From Kitasatospora indigofera (GTDB taxonomy: Bacteria > Actinomycetota > Actinomycetes > Streptomycetales > Streptomycetaceae): DNA of 48,812 nucleotides. The stretch's first letter is position 1. Each line of letters opens with the position of its first letter. The stretch is taken from assembly GCF_014655955.1 (NCBI RefSeq), contig NZ_BNBO01000066.1, positions 1-48,812 on the forward strand, in the 5' to 3' direction. A program made the position numbers and the translations under genes. Below are positions 1-7,167 of this stretch, one piece after another. The notes beneath the pieces are model-generated. The model worked only from the letters and a program-made list of their open reading frames with translations, did not search any database and was not told where the DNA came from.

Positions 1-94
1 AAGCATCCGAACCACCACCACTGCTGCCACAACCCGTCAGCACCAGCGCACCGGTGAGACAGCCGGCCGAGAGGAGAAGGACAGATCGGTTCAA
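1..94 (-). CDS. Lipoprotein, N-terminal fragment (runs off left edge)
   Basis: This is the first 31 codons of a gene that continues past the left edge. I start it at a TTG at 94-92, because the purine-rich sequence AAGGTGG (109-103) lies 8 nt upstream. An in-frame GTG at 106 overlaps that ribosome binding site and is less likely. The peptide has a short basic N-terminus (NRS), a hydrophobic core and the lipobox LTGC, followed by a Gly/Ser-rich run (GSSGGGSD). That is a classic actinobacterial lipoprotein signal, so the mature protein should be anchored outside the membrane. ABC-transporter solute-binding proteins often begin this way, but the functional domain lies outside the window and cannot be named. 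Confidence 0.75.
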   Translation of the reverse strand, partial: MNRSVLLLSAGCLTGALVLTGCGSSGGGSDA

Positions 95-661
95 GGGAGT
101 TACCACCTTATGAGTTGACCTGAAGCCACCCGTGGCGGGGCGCCGGTGCGGCGGCCCGGCTCCTGGGGGAGCCGGGCGGTGCGGCCGGTGCGGCCCGCGC
201 CGAAGTACGGGTGTCGGATCGGGGGTTGTGGAAGGCCTGCGACTTCCTGGGTGTGGCAAGTCTTACTCCGCAGTCCCGGGCCGGAGCTAGGGCACAAGGG
301 TGCAGGTTATCGAATCGTTGCTGCGTGCTCATGCTCGGAAGGTGTCAAAACTGTGCAAGAAGCTACAGAACGGCCACGAAGTACGGAGGCGTTCTGCTCT
401 CTTCTGCGTGATACTGATGGCAACCACGCACAATCAAGCAGTTGCTGATCCGAGCCGGGCCGGACGGAGGGGGCCGGTCCGCCATGGTCCGCGACTTCCC
501 GGCGGCCCGTCCGGCGAGCTGTCCGGTGCTCGCCCCGGTGCTTGTCCGAGCCCCCGTCACGATGCCGGGAGTACCGGCCCGGTCGCCCGCGGTAACGATT
601 GGGTGGTCAGCTGACGCATCGCCGGCGCCGCCGGCCCGTGCCGGGAGTAGCTTCACCGTTC
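95..661. other. Gene-less stretch between divergent lipoprotein genes
   Basis: I find no convincing gene in this 567-base interval. Open frames exist on both strands, but they read as Arg/Pro/Gly-rich low-complexity protein with no ribosome binding site. Positions 296-450 are clearly poorer in GC than the rest, as expected for upstream regulatory DNA of the leftward lipoprotein. On the minus strand a consensus-like TTGACA lies near 345-350, but no convincing -10 box follows at normal spacing, so no promoter is called. Confidence 0.5.
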
Positions 662-1162
662 GTGATCAGAACTCTCTCCCGCCTGCTGCCCGTGGCCGTC
701 GCCGTACTGGCCCTCGCCGCCTGCGACCCGAACACCCCGGCGCCCGCCGTGACCAGGGCCGCCGCGGTCGCGAGCCCCCCGGCGGCCCCCGCGCCGCCCA
801 CCACGCCGCCCGCGGCCCCGCCCGTCGCGCCCGCGCCCGAGCCGGTGGTGACCACGGAGGCCGCACCGCCGCCCGCGCCCGCCACCCCGGCGCCGGCCCC
901 CGCGCCCGCCCGTACCGTCGCGCCCACGACCAAGGCGCCGGCCCCCACCAAGGCACCCGCTCCCGCCCCGGCCCCGACCAAGGAGCCGGAGCCGGAAGGC
1001 AGTTGTGCCCACCACACCGTCGGCGTCTGCGGCTGGGACGTCGGTGTCTCCCCCGCGCACGCGGGGGAGACGGCCCAGTGCAAGGACGGCACGGCCTCGG
1101 ACTCCGCGAACTTCAGCGGCACCTGCTCCGGCCACCAGGGGGTGCGGTACTGGTTCAAGTGA
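662..1162 (+). CDS. DUF3761-containing secreted lipoprotein
   Basis: The protein is about 166 aa and of unknown function. I chose the GTG at 662 because it gives a complete lipoprotein signal: basic start (IRTLSR), hydrophobic core and lipobox LAAC. A GGGAG lies 14 nt upstream, which is rather far. The ATG at 599 would add an Arg-rich extension that spoils the signal peptide. After the anchor comes a roughly 95-residue Pro/Ala/Thr-rich linker, probably spanning the cell wall. The C-terminal ~50 residues contain four cysteines and the pattern GETAQCKDGT...SGTCSGHQGV, which matches DUF3761 as I know it; these are likely two disulfides in an exported domain. It converges with the zinc-ribbon gene across a hairpin. 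Confidence 0.75.
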   Translation: MIRTLSRLLPVAVAVLALAACDPNTPAPAVTRAAAVASPPAAPAPPTTPPAAPPVAPAPEPVVTTEAAPPPAPATPAPAPAPARTVAPTTKAPAPTKAPAPAPAPTKEPEPEGSCAHHTVGVCGWDVGVSPAHAGETAQCKDGTASDSANFSGTCSGHQGVRYWFK

Positions 1163-1180
1163 GCCTGGCCGGGGTCACCC

Positions 1181-1244
1181 CGCGCTGCACGCTGCGCGCT
1201 GCACGCTGCGCGCTGCACTCGGCAGGTCGCAGGTCGCAGGTCGC
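1181..1244. repeat. Two short tandem repeats after the DUF3761 gene
   Basis: CGCGCTGCACGCTG (14 bp) occurs twice perfectly at 1181-1194 and 1195-1208, with a partial third copy to about 1217. It is followed by three copies of AGGTCGC (7 bp) at 1224-1244. The tract lies in the gap between two convergent genes. The uninterrupted copies suggest slippage-prone DNA. Confidence 0.8.
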
Positions 1245-1249
1245 AGGCC

Positions 1250-1284
1250 GAAGGCGGCCCCCGTCCTGGACGGGAGCCGCCTTC
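1250..1284. terminator. Bidirectional hairpin terminator
   Basis: GAAGGCGGC (1250-1258) and GCCGCCTTC (1276-1284) form a perfect 9-bp stem with a 17-nt loop. It lies between the convergent DUF3761 and zinc-ribbon genes and could end both transcripts. There is no T-tract, which is usual in streptomycetes. Confidence 0.65.
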
Positions 1285-1301
1285 CGGTCACGCGGAGCGG
1301 G

Positions 1302-1559
1302 TCAGGAGGGGTGGGCGCCGACGGCGTCGCGGATCTGCTCACCCAGGCCGCCGTTGACCCGGGCGCAGTTGGCGCAGCAGAAGAAGCGTCCGGAGACCTC
1401 CACGCCATGGCCGACGATCCGCACCTGGCACTGCTCGCAGCGCGGCGCGAGCTTCTCCATCGCGCACTCGAAGCTGTCGAAGGTGTAGGTGTCGCCGGTG
1501 ATCGTCTTCACCTCGAAGGCCAGCCAGTAGTCGTTCCTGCAGACGTCGCAGACCGCCAT
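1302..1559 (-). CDS. Small CxxC zinc-ribbon protein
   Basis: An 85-aa cytoplasmic protein starting at ATG 1559, with AGGGAG about 9 nt upstream. Cysteines appear in metal-site spacing: C4-x2-C7, C32, C41-x2-C44, C61-C62 and C65. The middle reads FDSFECAMEKLAPRCEQC, resembling small TRASH/FCS-type zinc fingers in which Cys pairs hold one structural zinc. No catalytic residues are visible. It stands alone between convergent and unrelated genes. The family looks like a conserved actinobacterial hypothetical; zinc binding is inferred from cysteine spacing only. Confidence 0.8.
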   Translation of the reverse strand: MAVCDVCRNDYWLAFEVKTITGDTYTFDSFECAMEKLAPRCEQCQVRIVGHGVEVSGRFFCCANCARVNGGLGEQIRDAVGAHPS

Positions 1560-1730
1560 GGGGTCCGTCTCCCTTCCTGTCGGCGCTGACCGGCCGGGAC
1601 GGCGCTCAGCGAGTCCCAGTGTCGGGGCGCCTCCCGGGCGCGGCCATCGGCGTTCGGCCGTCCGGGTGAGGGAGGACCCGGGGCGGGGGCCGCCCGGGCC
1701 CTGTTCGGCCCGGGCCCTGCCCGGCGCGGT

Positions 1731-2129
1731 TCAGGCCTGGCTCGCGGCCAGCTCCTCCAGTGCCCGGACGGCTGCCTCGGCGTCGTCGGCGGCGACGAAC
1801 AGGTGGTCGTGATGGAAGCCCGCGACCACGTTGCAGCTGATCCCGACGTCGGCCAGGCGGCCGGCCACGGCGGCGGTCAGCCCCACGGCGGCCAGCGCCG
1901 AGTGGATCTGCAGCGTGATCCAGGCGGCCACGTAGTCGTAGCGCAGCCCCAGCTCGTCGGCCTCCTCCTGACGGACCACCACGGTGACGCCCTCGGGTTC
2001 GGCCACCGTGACCACCGGCCGCATCCCGGCCGGCACCTTGGCGGGCAGGGTGCAGTACACGTAGCGCCCCGGGTTGAGCTGGGGACGCATTCCGCCGAGC
2101 AGCTTCGCGAGATCCATTTCACCGGCCAT
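1731..2129 (-). CDS. ACT-domain protein
   Basis: A 132-aa protein taken from ATG 2129, where GGTGG precedes the start by 5 nt; an in-frame GTG 3 codons upstream (2138) is possible. The sequence contains VTVAEPEGVTVVVRQEEADELG followed by WITLQIHSALAAVGLTAAVAGRLADVGISCNVVAGFHHDHLFVAADDAEAAVRALEEL. I read this as tandem ACT/CASTOR-like folds that bind small molecules, often amino acids, in stand-alone regulatory proteins. The second half shows the typical G-L-x-A-x-[IV]-a-x-x-L-a-x-x-G-I-x-x-x-v pattern. No enzyme domain is attached and no neighbour indicates a ligand. Confidence 0.75.
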   Translation of the reverse strand: MAGEMDLAKLLGGMRPQLNPGRYVYCTLPAKVPAGMRPVVTVAEPEGVTVVVRQEEADELGLRYDYVAAWITLQIHSALAAVGLTAAVAGRLADVGISCNVVAGFHHDHLFVAADDAEAAVRALEELAASQA

Positions 2130-2276
2130 GGCGGCCACCGTAGCGGCTGGGCGCCCGGCTGTCCCGCCCCTCGCCTGGTGTGGCGCAAGGCGGCGGGGCG
2201 GGGTGAGGCGGGCCGGGCGGGGCAGCGGTCCACCCCGGGGGCCGGGCCCGGCGCGCGACCGGGCCCGGCCGGCCGG

Positions 2277-3578
2277 TCACTGCTTGAGCAGGGCCACGTA
2301 GCTGCCGCTGGCGGGGTGCGGGAAGAACCTGGTGCTCTGGGGTTCCTGGGCGGGCCTGTTGGCGCTGACCGCGGCCCGGTACACCTTGCCGTCGAGGTAG
2401 AGCAGGCTCCCGTGCTCGATGCCCCCGGCCCGCTGCACGGCTTCGGGCAGCCCTGTGAGCTGGGTCCACGAGCCGCGTTCGCCGTCGCTGAGCCAGAACA
2501 CCGGCATGCCCGCCGGCGGCCAGGAGCTCGTGACCGCCACCGTCGGCGGGGCGGTGGTGCCCACGGCGTCCAGGGCGTCCAGGGCGACCAGGTCCGGCAC
2601 CCCGTGGTGGTTCAGGAACACCAACTGCTGCACCAGGTCGGTGAGTCCGTGGCCCGGTGCGTGCGCGAGCAGCGCGGGGACCAGCTGCCGGCAGTACAGG
2701 TCCAGCAGCCGCCCGACCGGCAGGCCGAACGCCGCGCGCGCCTCGTCGACGACGTCGAGCATGCCGACGCGCTCGGTCAGCCGGCTGGCGATCAGCCCCG
2801 CCGCGTCGAGGCCCTGCACCGCGGCGCGGGCGCGGGCCTGCCGGGGGCCGGGCTTCGGGCGGTCGGCCACCGCGTCCGGCCCGGCCTGGCTGATCCGGGC
2901 GATCAGCGCGATGAGCCACTCGACCCGGGCCGGCGAGGACGCGTCCATGTCCTTGCTCTTGGCCTCGTAGGCCGCGAACTGTTCGGTGGCGTCCTGGCCG
3001 GCCCTGCGCAGCAGCGCCGCGGCCCACTCCGCCGTGCCGCTGCCCGCGGCGGCCGCGTGCATCCGCGCCGCGGACCGGACGTACTGCTCCTGGCGGTCCA
3101 GGTCGGTGTGCTCGTCGGCCCGGCGCATCCGGTCGAGCACCAGCCCGAGGCGGGCGTCGTCGCCCTCGGGCGTCCGGGCCAGGCGCTGGAGCAGCAGGGC
3201 GGCCGGGGCCGCGTGCAGCTCCAGCTCGTGCAGCAGCGTCGTCGACGCCTCCACCGGGGACGCGCCCGGTCCGGCCGCCACGGTGACCTTGACGGCCGCA
3301 TCGTGCCGCCCGAGCAGCAGGGCCGGCCCGCTCAGGAAGGCCTCCTCGGCCAGGGTGCCGGCAGGGGCTCCGGGGAGGCCGACGAAGGTCCCGGTGTTGC
3401 CGTGGGCGCCCGTCCCGGTGTCGAGCACCTCGATGAGGAGGTGCACCGACTCGTGGGTCCGGACGAACGTGAGGGCGTCCCTGAGCTGGGGGCTCAGGAG
3501 GTGGGCGTTGTCGACCAGGGACTGCAGGGAGGTCTGGACGTTCTTCGGCACCGCGGGCTGACCGCTGAACTTCAACAT
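2277..3578 (-). CDS. Unrecognised 433-aa protein
   Basis: I do not recognise this family. The start is taken at ATG 3578 (MLKFSGQ); an in-frame GTG 3 codons upstream is possible and neither has a strong ribosome binding site. There is no signal peptide and no membrane segment, so it is probably cytoplasmic. Residues 14-50 are predicted helical (QTSLQSLVDNAHLL...), and the centre (about 130-300) is rich in Arg, Ala and Leu and probably helical. The sequence TLLHELELHA at 114-123 places His117, Glu118 and His122 in an HExxxH pattern, one residue too long for a zincin site. The C-terminal ~110 residues are Trp/Gly-rich (VFWLSDGERGSW, YLDGKVYRAAVSANRP). Neighbours give no functional hint. Confidence 0.7.
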   Translation of the reverse strand: MLKFSGQPAVPKNVQTSLQSLVDNAHLLSPQLRDALTFVRTHESVHLLIEVLDTGTGAHGNTGTFVGLPGAPAGTLAEEAFLSGPALLLGRHDAAVKVTVAAGPGASPVEASTTLLHELELHAAPAALLLQRLARTPEGDDARLGLVLDRMRRADEHTDLDRQEQYVRSAARMHAAAAGSGTAEWAAALLRRAGQDATEQFAAYEAKSKDMDASSPARVEWLIALIARISQAGPDAVADRPKPGPRQARARAAVQGLDAAGLIASRLTERVGMLDVVDEARAAFGLPVGRLLDLYCRQLVPALLAHAPGHGLTDLVQQLVFLNHHGVPDLVALDALDAVGTTAPPTVAVTSSWPPAGMPVFWLSDGERGSWTQLTGLPEAVQRAGGIEHGSLLYLDGKVYRAAVSANRPAQEPQSTRFFPHPASGSYVALLKQ

Positions 3579-3768
3579 CCCCGTCACGCTAGCCGCGCCC
3601 CGGCGCCGGGGGCAGCCCTTCGTCCGATCCGGTGACGATCCGTCAGTGGCCGTGGTGGTGAGGGCCGGTGTCCGTCGCGCGCCCGCGCGCGACCGGAGTG
3701 CGGGGCGGCCGCCGGTCGGCGCCGCCGGCCCGGCCGGGGCCACGGCCGCCCGCCGTGGCACAAACCGC

Positions 3769-3797
3769 TTCTCACGTCCGGCCGCCGGGGCTAGTGT
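3769..3797 (+). promoter_or_regulatory. Candidate promoter for mini-ORF/MFS transcript
   Basis: TTCTCA (3769-3774, 4/6 to TTGACA) and TAGTGT (3792-3797) are 17 bp apart. Transcription would start near 3804, giving a leader of about 190 nt before the MFS start and about 25 nt before the mini-ORF. Confidence 0.35.
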
Positions 3798-3828
3798 TCT
3801 CGGCGGACACCCCACGAGGAGCTGAGAG

Positions 3829-3855
3829 ATGGCCGGCAGTCCCGGCGTGCGCTGA
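3829..3855 (+). CDS. Possible 8-aa leader peptide (MAGSPGVR)
   Basis: ATG 3829 is preceded by GAGGAG (3816-3821) at 7-nt spacing, a better ribosome binding site than the MFS gene itself has. The frame ends at TGA 3853-3855. If translated it would be an upstream ORF in the leader of the exporter mRNA. There is no run of one amino acid that would indicate classical attenuation. Speculative. Confidence 0.25.
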   Translation: MAGSPGVR

Positions 3856-3990
3856 CCTGGTAGGCCGTGACCGGCCCGTCATCGCATGCCGCCCCTGATG
3901 TCGCGGCACAGCGAGCCTTTCCCTGCCCGGACCGTGCGCCCCTCGCGCGCCGGTCGACGGGCCTCGTCGCCGTACGTCCAAGGGGGCCCC

Positions 3991-5301
3991 GTGCCGTCCG
4001 CATCCTCCGTCGCGCCCGATTCCGGCCGGCCCGTTCCCGCCGGCCTGTGGCGGGACGGCGACTTCCGCAGCCTCTGGCTGGGCCAGACCGTCTCCCAACT
4101 CGGCGAACACATCAGCCTGCTGGTGTTCCCGCTGTTCGCCGTCCTGGCCCTCGGCGCCGGCGCCGGCCAGCTGGGCGCCCTCCGGGCGGTGGGGCAGGCG
4201 CCGGTCTTGCTGTTCGCCCTCCCCGCCGGCGCGTGGGTGGACGGGCGGCGGACCCGTACGGTGATGGTGCTCGCCGACGCCGGCCGGGCCCTGGTCCTGG
4301 GCGCCGCCGCCGTGGCCGGTCTCCTCGGCCGGCTCGGCCTGCCCGCGCTGCTCGTGGTCGCCTTCGCCGTCGGGGCCCTGTCCGTCCTCTTCGACGTGGC
4401 CTACCAGGCCTCCCTGGTGCGGATGGTGGACCGCGGTCAACTGGTCCGGGGCAACAGCGCCCTGGAGGGCAGTCGGTCCGCGGCGCAGACCGGCGGTCCC
4501 GCCCTCGGCGGTGTCCTGGTGTCGCTGCTGTCGGCGCCGGCCGCGGTCGCCTCCGGTGCCCTGTTCTTCGTGCTGTCGTTCCTGTCGGTGCGCCGGATCC
4601 GCCGGCCCGAACCGGTTCCGGAGCGCTCGGCAGGGTCCCCCGGCACGGGGCGGCGGATCCTGGCGGGCCTCCGGCTGGTGACCGGCGACAGCTCGCTGCG
4701 GACGGTGTGCCTCGCCTCCGCCGCCTTCCAGTTCTCCTTCGCGGCCGTGACGACCGTCTATCTGCTCTTCCTGCCCAGGGAGTTGCACCTGTCGGGCACC
4801 GCCGTCGGGCTGTCGCTCGCGGCCACCGGCCCGGGTGCGCTGCTGGGTTCGCTGCTGGCCGCCCGGCTGCCCGGCCGGTTCGGCCACGGCGTGGTGCTGG
4901 TGCTCGCGGCGGCCGTGGGGGACGGCGCCTTCCTGTGCGTGCCCGCGTTGCACGGCTCCGCCGCGGTGACCCTCCCGGTGCTCCTGGCGGTCGGCTTCGT
5001 GTTCGGCGCCGGCGGCCAGCTGGTGAACGTCACCGTCATGGCCGTCCGGCAGGCGGTCACCCCGGACGGGATGCAGGGCCGCGCCGCCGCGACGATCACC
5101 TTCGTCGGCATGGGGTCGGCCCCGCTCGGTTCACTGGCCGGCGGGGTCCTGGCGCAGGAGTGCGGGTTGCGCACCGGCCTCCTGGTGGCGGCCGCCGCGA
5201 TGTTGCTCTCCCCGGCGCTGATGGCCGCCTCCCCGCTCGCCCGCCTGGGGCGGGAGCTGCCCGTCGGCACGGGGCGCGCGGCCGGGCCGTCGTCCGCCTG
5301 A
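3991..5301 (+). CDS. MFS_3-type exporter
   Basis: A 436-aa polytopic membrane protein, probably 12 helices, of the major facilitator superfamily (the branch with EntS and macrolide-efflux proteins). It likely exports a small molecule using the proton gradient. I start at GTG 3991, with AAGGGGG ending 4 nt before it; ATG 3886 would add 35 Arg/Ser-rich residues. After WRDGDFRSLWLGQTVSQLG comes helix 1, then AGAWVDGRRTRTVMVLAD (motif A between helices 2 and 3), and a long central loop around residue 200-215 (RRIRRPEPVPERSAG). The QAVTPDGMQGRAAATITFV segment near the C-terminal half is typical of this family. Substrate unknown. Confidence 0.85.
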   Translation: MPSASSVAPDSGRPVPAGLWRDGDFRSLWLGQTVSQLGEHISLLVFPLFAVLALGAGAGQLGALRAVGQAPVLLFALPAGAWVDGRRTRTVMVLADAGRALVLGAAAVAGLLGRLGLPALLVVAFAVGALSVLFDVAYQASLVRMVDRGQLVRGNSALEGSRSAAQTGGPALGGVLVSLLSAPAAVASGALFFVLSFLSVRRIRRPEPVPERSAGSPGTGRRILAGLRLVTGDSSLRTVCLASAAFQFSFAAVTTVYLLFLPRELHLSGTAVGLSLAATGPGALLGSLLAARLPGRFGHGVVLVLAAAVGDGAFLCVPALHGSAAVTLPVLLAVGFVFGAGGQLVNVTVMAVRQAVTPDGMQGRAAATITFVGMGSAPLGSLAGGVLAQECGLRTGLLVAAAAMLLSPALMAASPLARLGRELPVGTGRAAGPSSA

Positions 5302-5449
5302 CGCCCTCGGGGCAGGCTCCGGCGCGGCTGCCGTGCGCCTGCCGCCCACCCGGCGCCCCCGGGCCCGCACCCCGCCCGCACGCCGCCCGGCCGCCGTGCA
5401 CGGCCGTGGGCGTTCGCGGCGGGGTCGCTGCGCGTCCCCGTCGGACCGG

Positions 5450-6031
5450 TCAGCGGCGCACCCGGTAGCGCAGGTGAAGCACCCGGTTGCCCTGGATCAC
5501 CTCGTCAGGGCCCTCCAGCAGGTGCTGCGCGTGGACCGCCCCGAAGTAGCGCTTGCCGGACCCGAGCACGACGGGCACGACGTCCATGCGCACCTCGTCG
5601 ATCAGGCCCGCGGCGAGCACCTGGCCACCCACGTCGCCGGCGGCGACCTCGACCGTCCGGTCGCCGGCGAGCTCCTGCGCCCTGGCCACGGCTGCCTCGA
5701 CGCCGTCGGCGAAGTGGAACGGCGCCCCGGGGTCCCAGCCCTCGGGCCGCGGCCGGTGCGTCACGACGACCACGTGGTCGATCCCGCCCGGCGGCTTCCC
5801 GTCCCAGCCGTCCGTCAGGTCGAAGACGTGGCGGCCGACGATCGTGGCTCCGATCCGGTCCCAGTACGGCCGGGTGTAGTCGTAGGACGCCTGTGAGACC
5901 TTCAGCGCACCGCTCTCGTCCAACGGGACGTCACCGCTGGTCAACCAGTCGAACAGCGGTCCGGGCCGGTCGTTCTCGTCCGCGACGAAGCCGTCCACCG
6001 ACACCGAGCTGTACATGACCACCTTGCCCAC
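5450..6031 (-). CDS. RibD C-terminal / dihydrofolate reductase-like protein
   Basis: A 193-aa protein beginning with GTG 6031, preceded by GAGGAGA at about 6 nt. The N-terminus GKVVMYSSVSVDGFVAD and the later TIVGRHVFDL and HVVVVTHRP match the dihydrofolate-reductase fold of the RibD C-terminal family, which binds NAD(P)H. AGDVGGQVLAAGLIDEVRMDVVPVVLGSGKRYF is the family's signature region, and full length is normal. Stand-alone copies are common in actinobacteria and few have known substrates, so a role in riboflavin or folate synthesis should not be assumed. No riboflavin gene is nearby. Confidence 0.88.
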   Translation of the reverse strand: MGKVVMYSSVSVDGFVADENDRPGPLFDWLTSGDVPLDESGALKVSQASYDYTRPYWDRIGATIVGRHVFDLTDGWDGKPPGGIDHVVVVTHRPRPEGWDPGAPFHFADGVEAAVARAQELAGDRTVEVAAGDVGGQVLAAGLIDEVRMDVVPVVLGSGKRYFGAVHAQHLLEGPDEVIQGNRVLHLRYRVRR

Positions 6032-6266
6032 GGGGCTCTCCTCTGCTTCGGGTGCGCCAGATCAGCGTGTCGTGAGCCGTCGCTCCTCCCGCCGCCCCGA
6101 CGGGGCCCGCCCCGGCTCGACGCCCGGTGAGCCACCGTCCCGGGGCCTTGACCTGCGGCCGTCCCGCCTCATCGGCACGAACGATTCCCGGTCCCACTGT
6201 GACGGCAACCGGGCCGGGCCGCCTGTCACGGCACATCTGACCCGTCGCATCGACGTTCGGCGAGTC

Positions 6267-7025
6267 TCACCGGACTTCGACCGGCGCCCCGACCGCGCGG
6301 CTCGGCCCTGTCCGCCAGGAGGTCCGGCGCCACCAGGGCTGTGCTGCCCGGCGCACCGGGGCCTCGCTGGCAACGGGGCCGGTCCGTCCCTCGACGGGGG
6401 TGTCCCATTCGATCAGGGCGGCGGGGAACCAGGTGACGGGCTTGGTGTCCCTGCGGGCGTTGGCCCAGGCGGCCACTCGTGCGGCGGCTTCCCCGCCGGG
6501 CAGCAGGCCACGATCGGGGTCGGTCGCCACGCCGAGCTCGCGCACCCCGGCCTCGTGCGGGTTGTTGCACAGCCAGCTGTGGAGCAGGCCGTCGTCGTAG
6601 CCGAGCACCTCCCAGCCGATCTCGCGTCCGTCCTCTGCCCCTTCCCCGACGGGCAGGCCGGCCCGGCGGTCGAGGTGCGCGAGCAGCACCGGCTCGTCCG
6701 TACCGGCCGCGACGACGTCGGCGGCGAAGCCGTCGACGTGGTCGGAGGGCACCAGCAGGGCGTACAGGCGGGCCCCGGCCGGCACCGGGAGGGACCGGCA
6801 GGCCGCCAGCGCCTCCGGCGCGCCGGCGAACCAGTACCCGTCCTCCGGCAGCCGGTCGACCAGGCAGTCCGACGCGGTGGTCAGCCCCGCCCTGCGGGGT
6901 ACGGCCGAGCCGTTCAACGACGCGGTCACGGCGACGAAGTAGCCGGCCAGCACCATCTCACCCGGCACGCCGTCACCGGCAGGAAGACCCTCGATCATCT
7001 CCGAACCGTACCTGACCTGCGACAT
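6267..7025 (-). CDS. Hypothetical protein divergent from PadR regulator
   Basis: A 252-aa soluble protein of unknown family. ATG 7025 is preceded by CGGAG at 4 nt. The body is acidic and hydrophobic in a regular globular pattern (YALLVPSDHVDGFAADVVAAG, GWEVLGYDDGLLHSWLCNNPHE, AAARVAAWANARRDTKPVTWFPAALIEWDTP). The last ~40 residues change to an Arg/Trp/Pro-rich run (RRAAQPWWRRTSWRTGPSRA) unlike the rest, so a frameshift or altered C-terminus is possible. It is transcribed away from the PadR gene and shares its 142-bp promoter region, so PadR control of this gene is plausible but not shown. Confidence 0.7.
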   Translation of the reverse strand: MSQVRYGSEMIEGLPAGDGVPGEMVLAGYFVAVTASLNGSAVPRRAGLTTASDCLVDRLPEDGYWFAGAPEALAACRSLPVPAGARLYALLVPSDHVDGFAADVVAAGTDEPVLLAHLDRRAGLPVGEGAEDGREIGWEVLGYDDGLLHSWLCNNPHEAGVRELGVATDPDRGLLPGGEAAARVAAWANARRDTKPVTWFPAALIEWDTPVEGRTGPVASEAPVRRAAQPWWRRTSWRTGPSRAVGAPVEVR

Positions 7026-7083
7026 CAGACTCCGATGAGGCTCGTCGACCTCGACCGGGCAGGTCGCCGACAGTCGGGTTCCG

Positions 7084-7132
7084 TTGACGAGCGACAGTTA
7101 CCGATATATCGTCGAGTTATCGAGACAGTTAC
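7084..7132 (+). promoter_or_regulatory. padR promoter with palindromic operator
   Basis: TTGACG (7084-7089) is a good -35. A perfect palindrome, CGATATATCG (7102-7111), covers the expected -10 area. The 9-mer GACAGTTAC occurs at 7093-7101 and again at 7124-7132, 31 bp apart (three helical turns), flanking the palindrome. PadR proteins commonly bind AT-rich dyads of this kind in their own promoters, so this is a candidate autoregulatory operator. It sits between the PadR gene and the divergent 252-aa gene. Confidence 0.5.
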
Positions 7133-7167
7133 TTCGAGACTGTCCGCAAGGAGAGGTGGTGGGCGTC

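Larger units (their letters stand above)
3579..3990. other. Leader/intergenic region of the MFS gene
   Basis: This 412-base interval is divergent between the unknown gene (leftward) and the MFS exporter (rightward). It holds a candidate rightward promoter (3769-3797) and a possible 8-codon mini-ORF (3829-3855), listed separately. Downstream, 3860-3990 is open in the MFS frame but reads Arg/Pro/Ser-rich and is treated as untranslated. Confidence 0.5.

Noticed and set aside
442..1488. 348-codon plus-strand frame over the DUF3761 gene
   Set aside because: Arg/Pro/Ala shadow of the lipoprotein gene in another frame.
2540..3240. HExxH zinc-protease site in the 433-aa protein
   Set aside because: The pattern is H-E-x-x-x-H (H117, E118, H122), one residue too long, with no third ligand motif.
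3805..3880. TPP (Thi-box) riboswitch
   Set aside because: CTGAGAG and CTGACCTGG resemble fragments of the motif, but the conserved CCTGAT and helix partners are missing and the downstream gene is an exporter.
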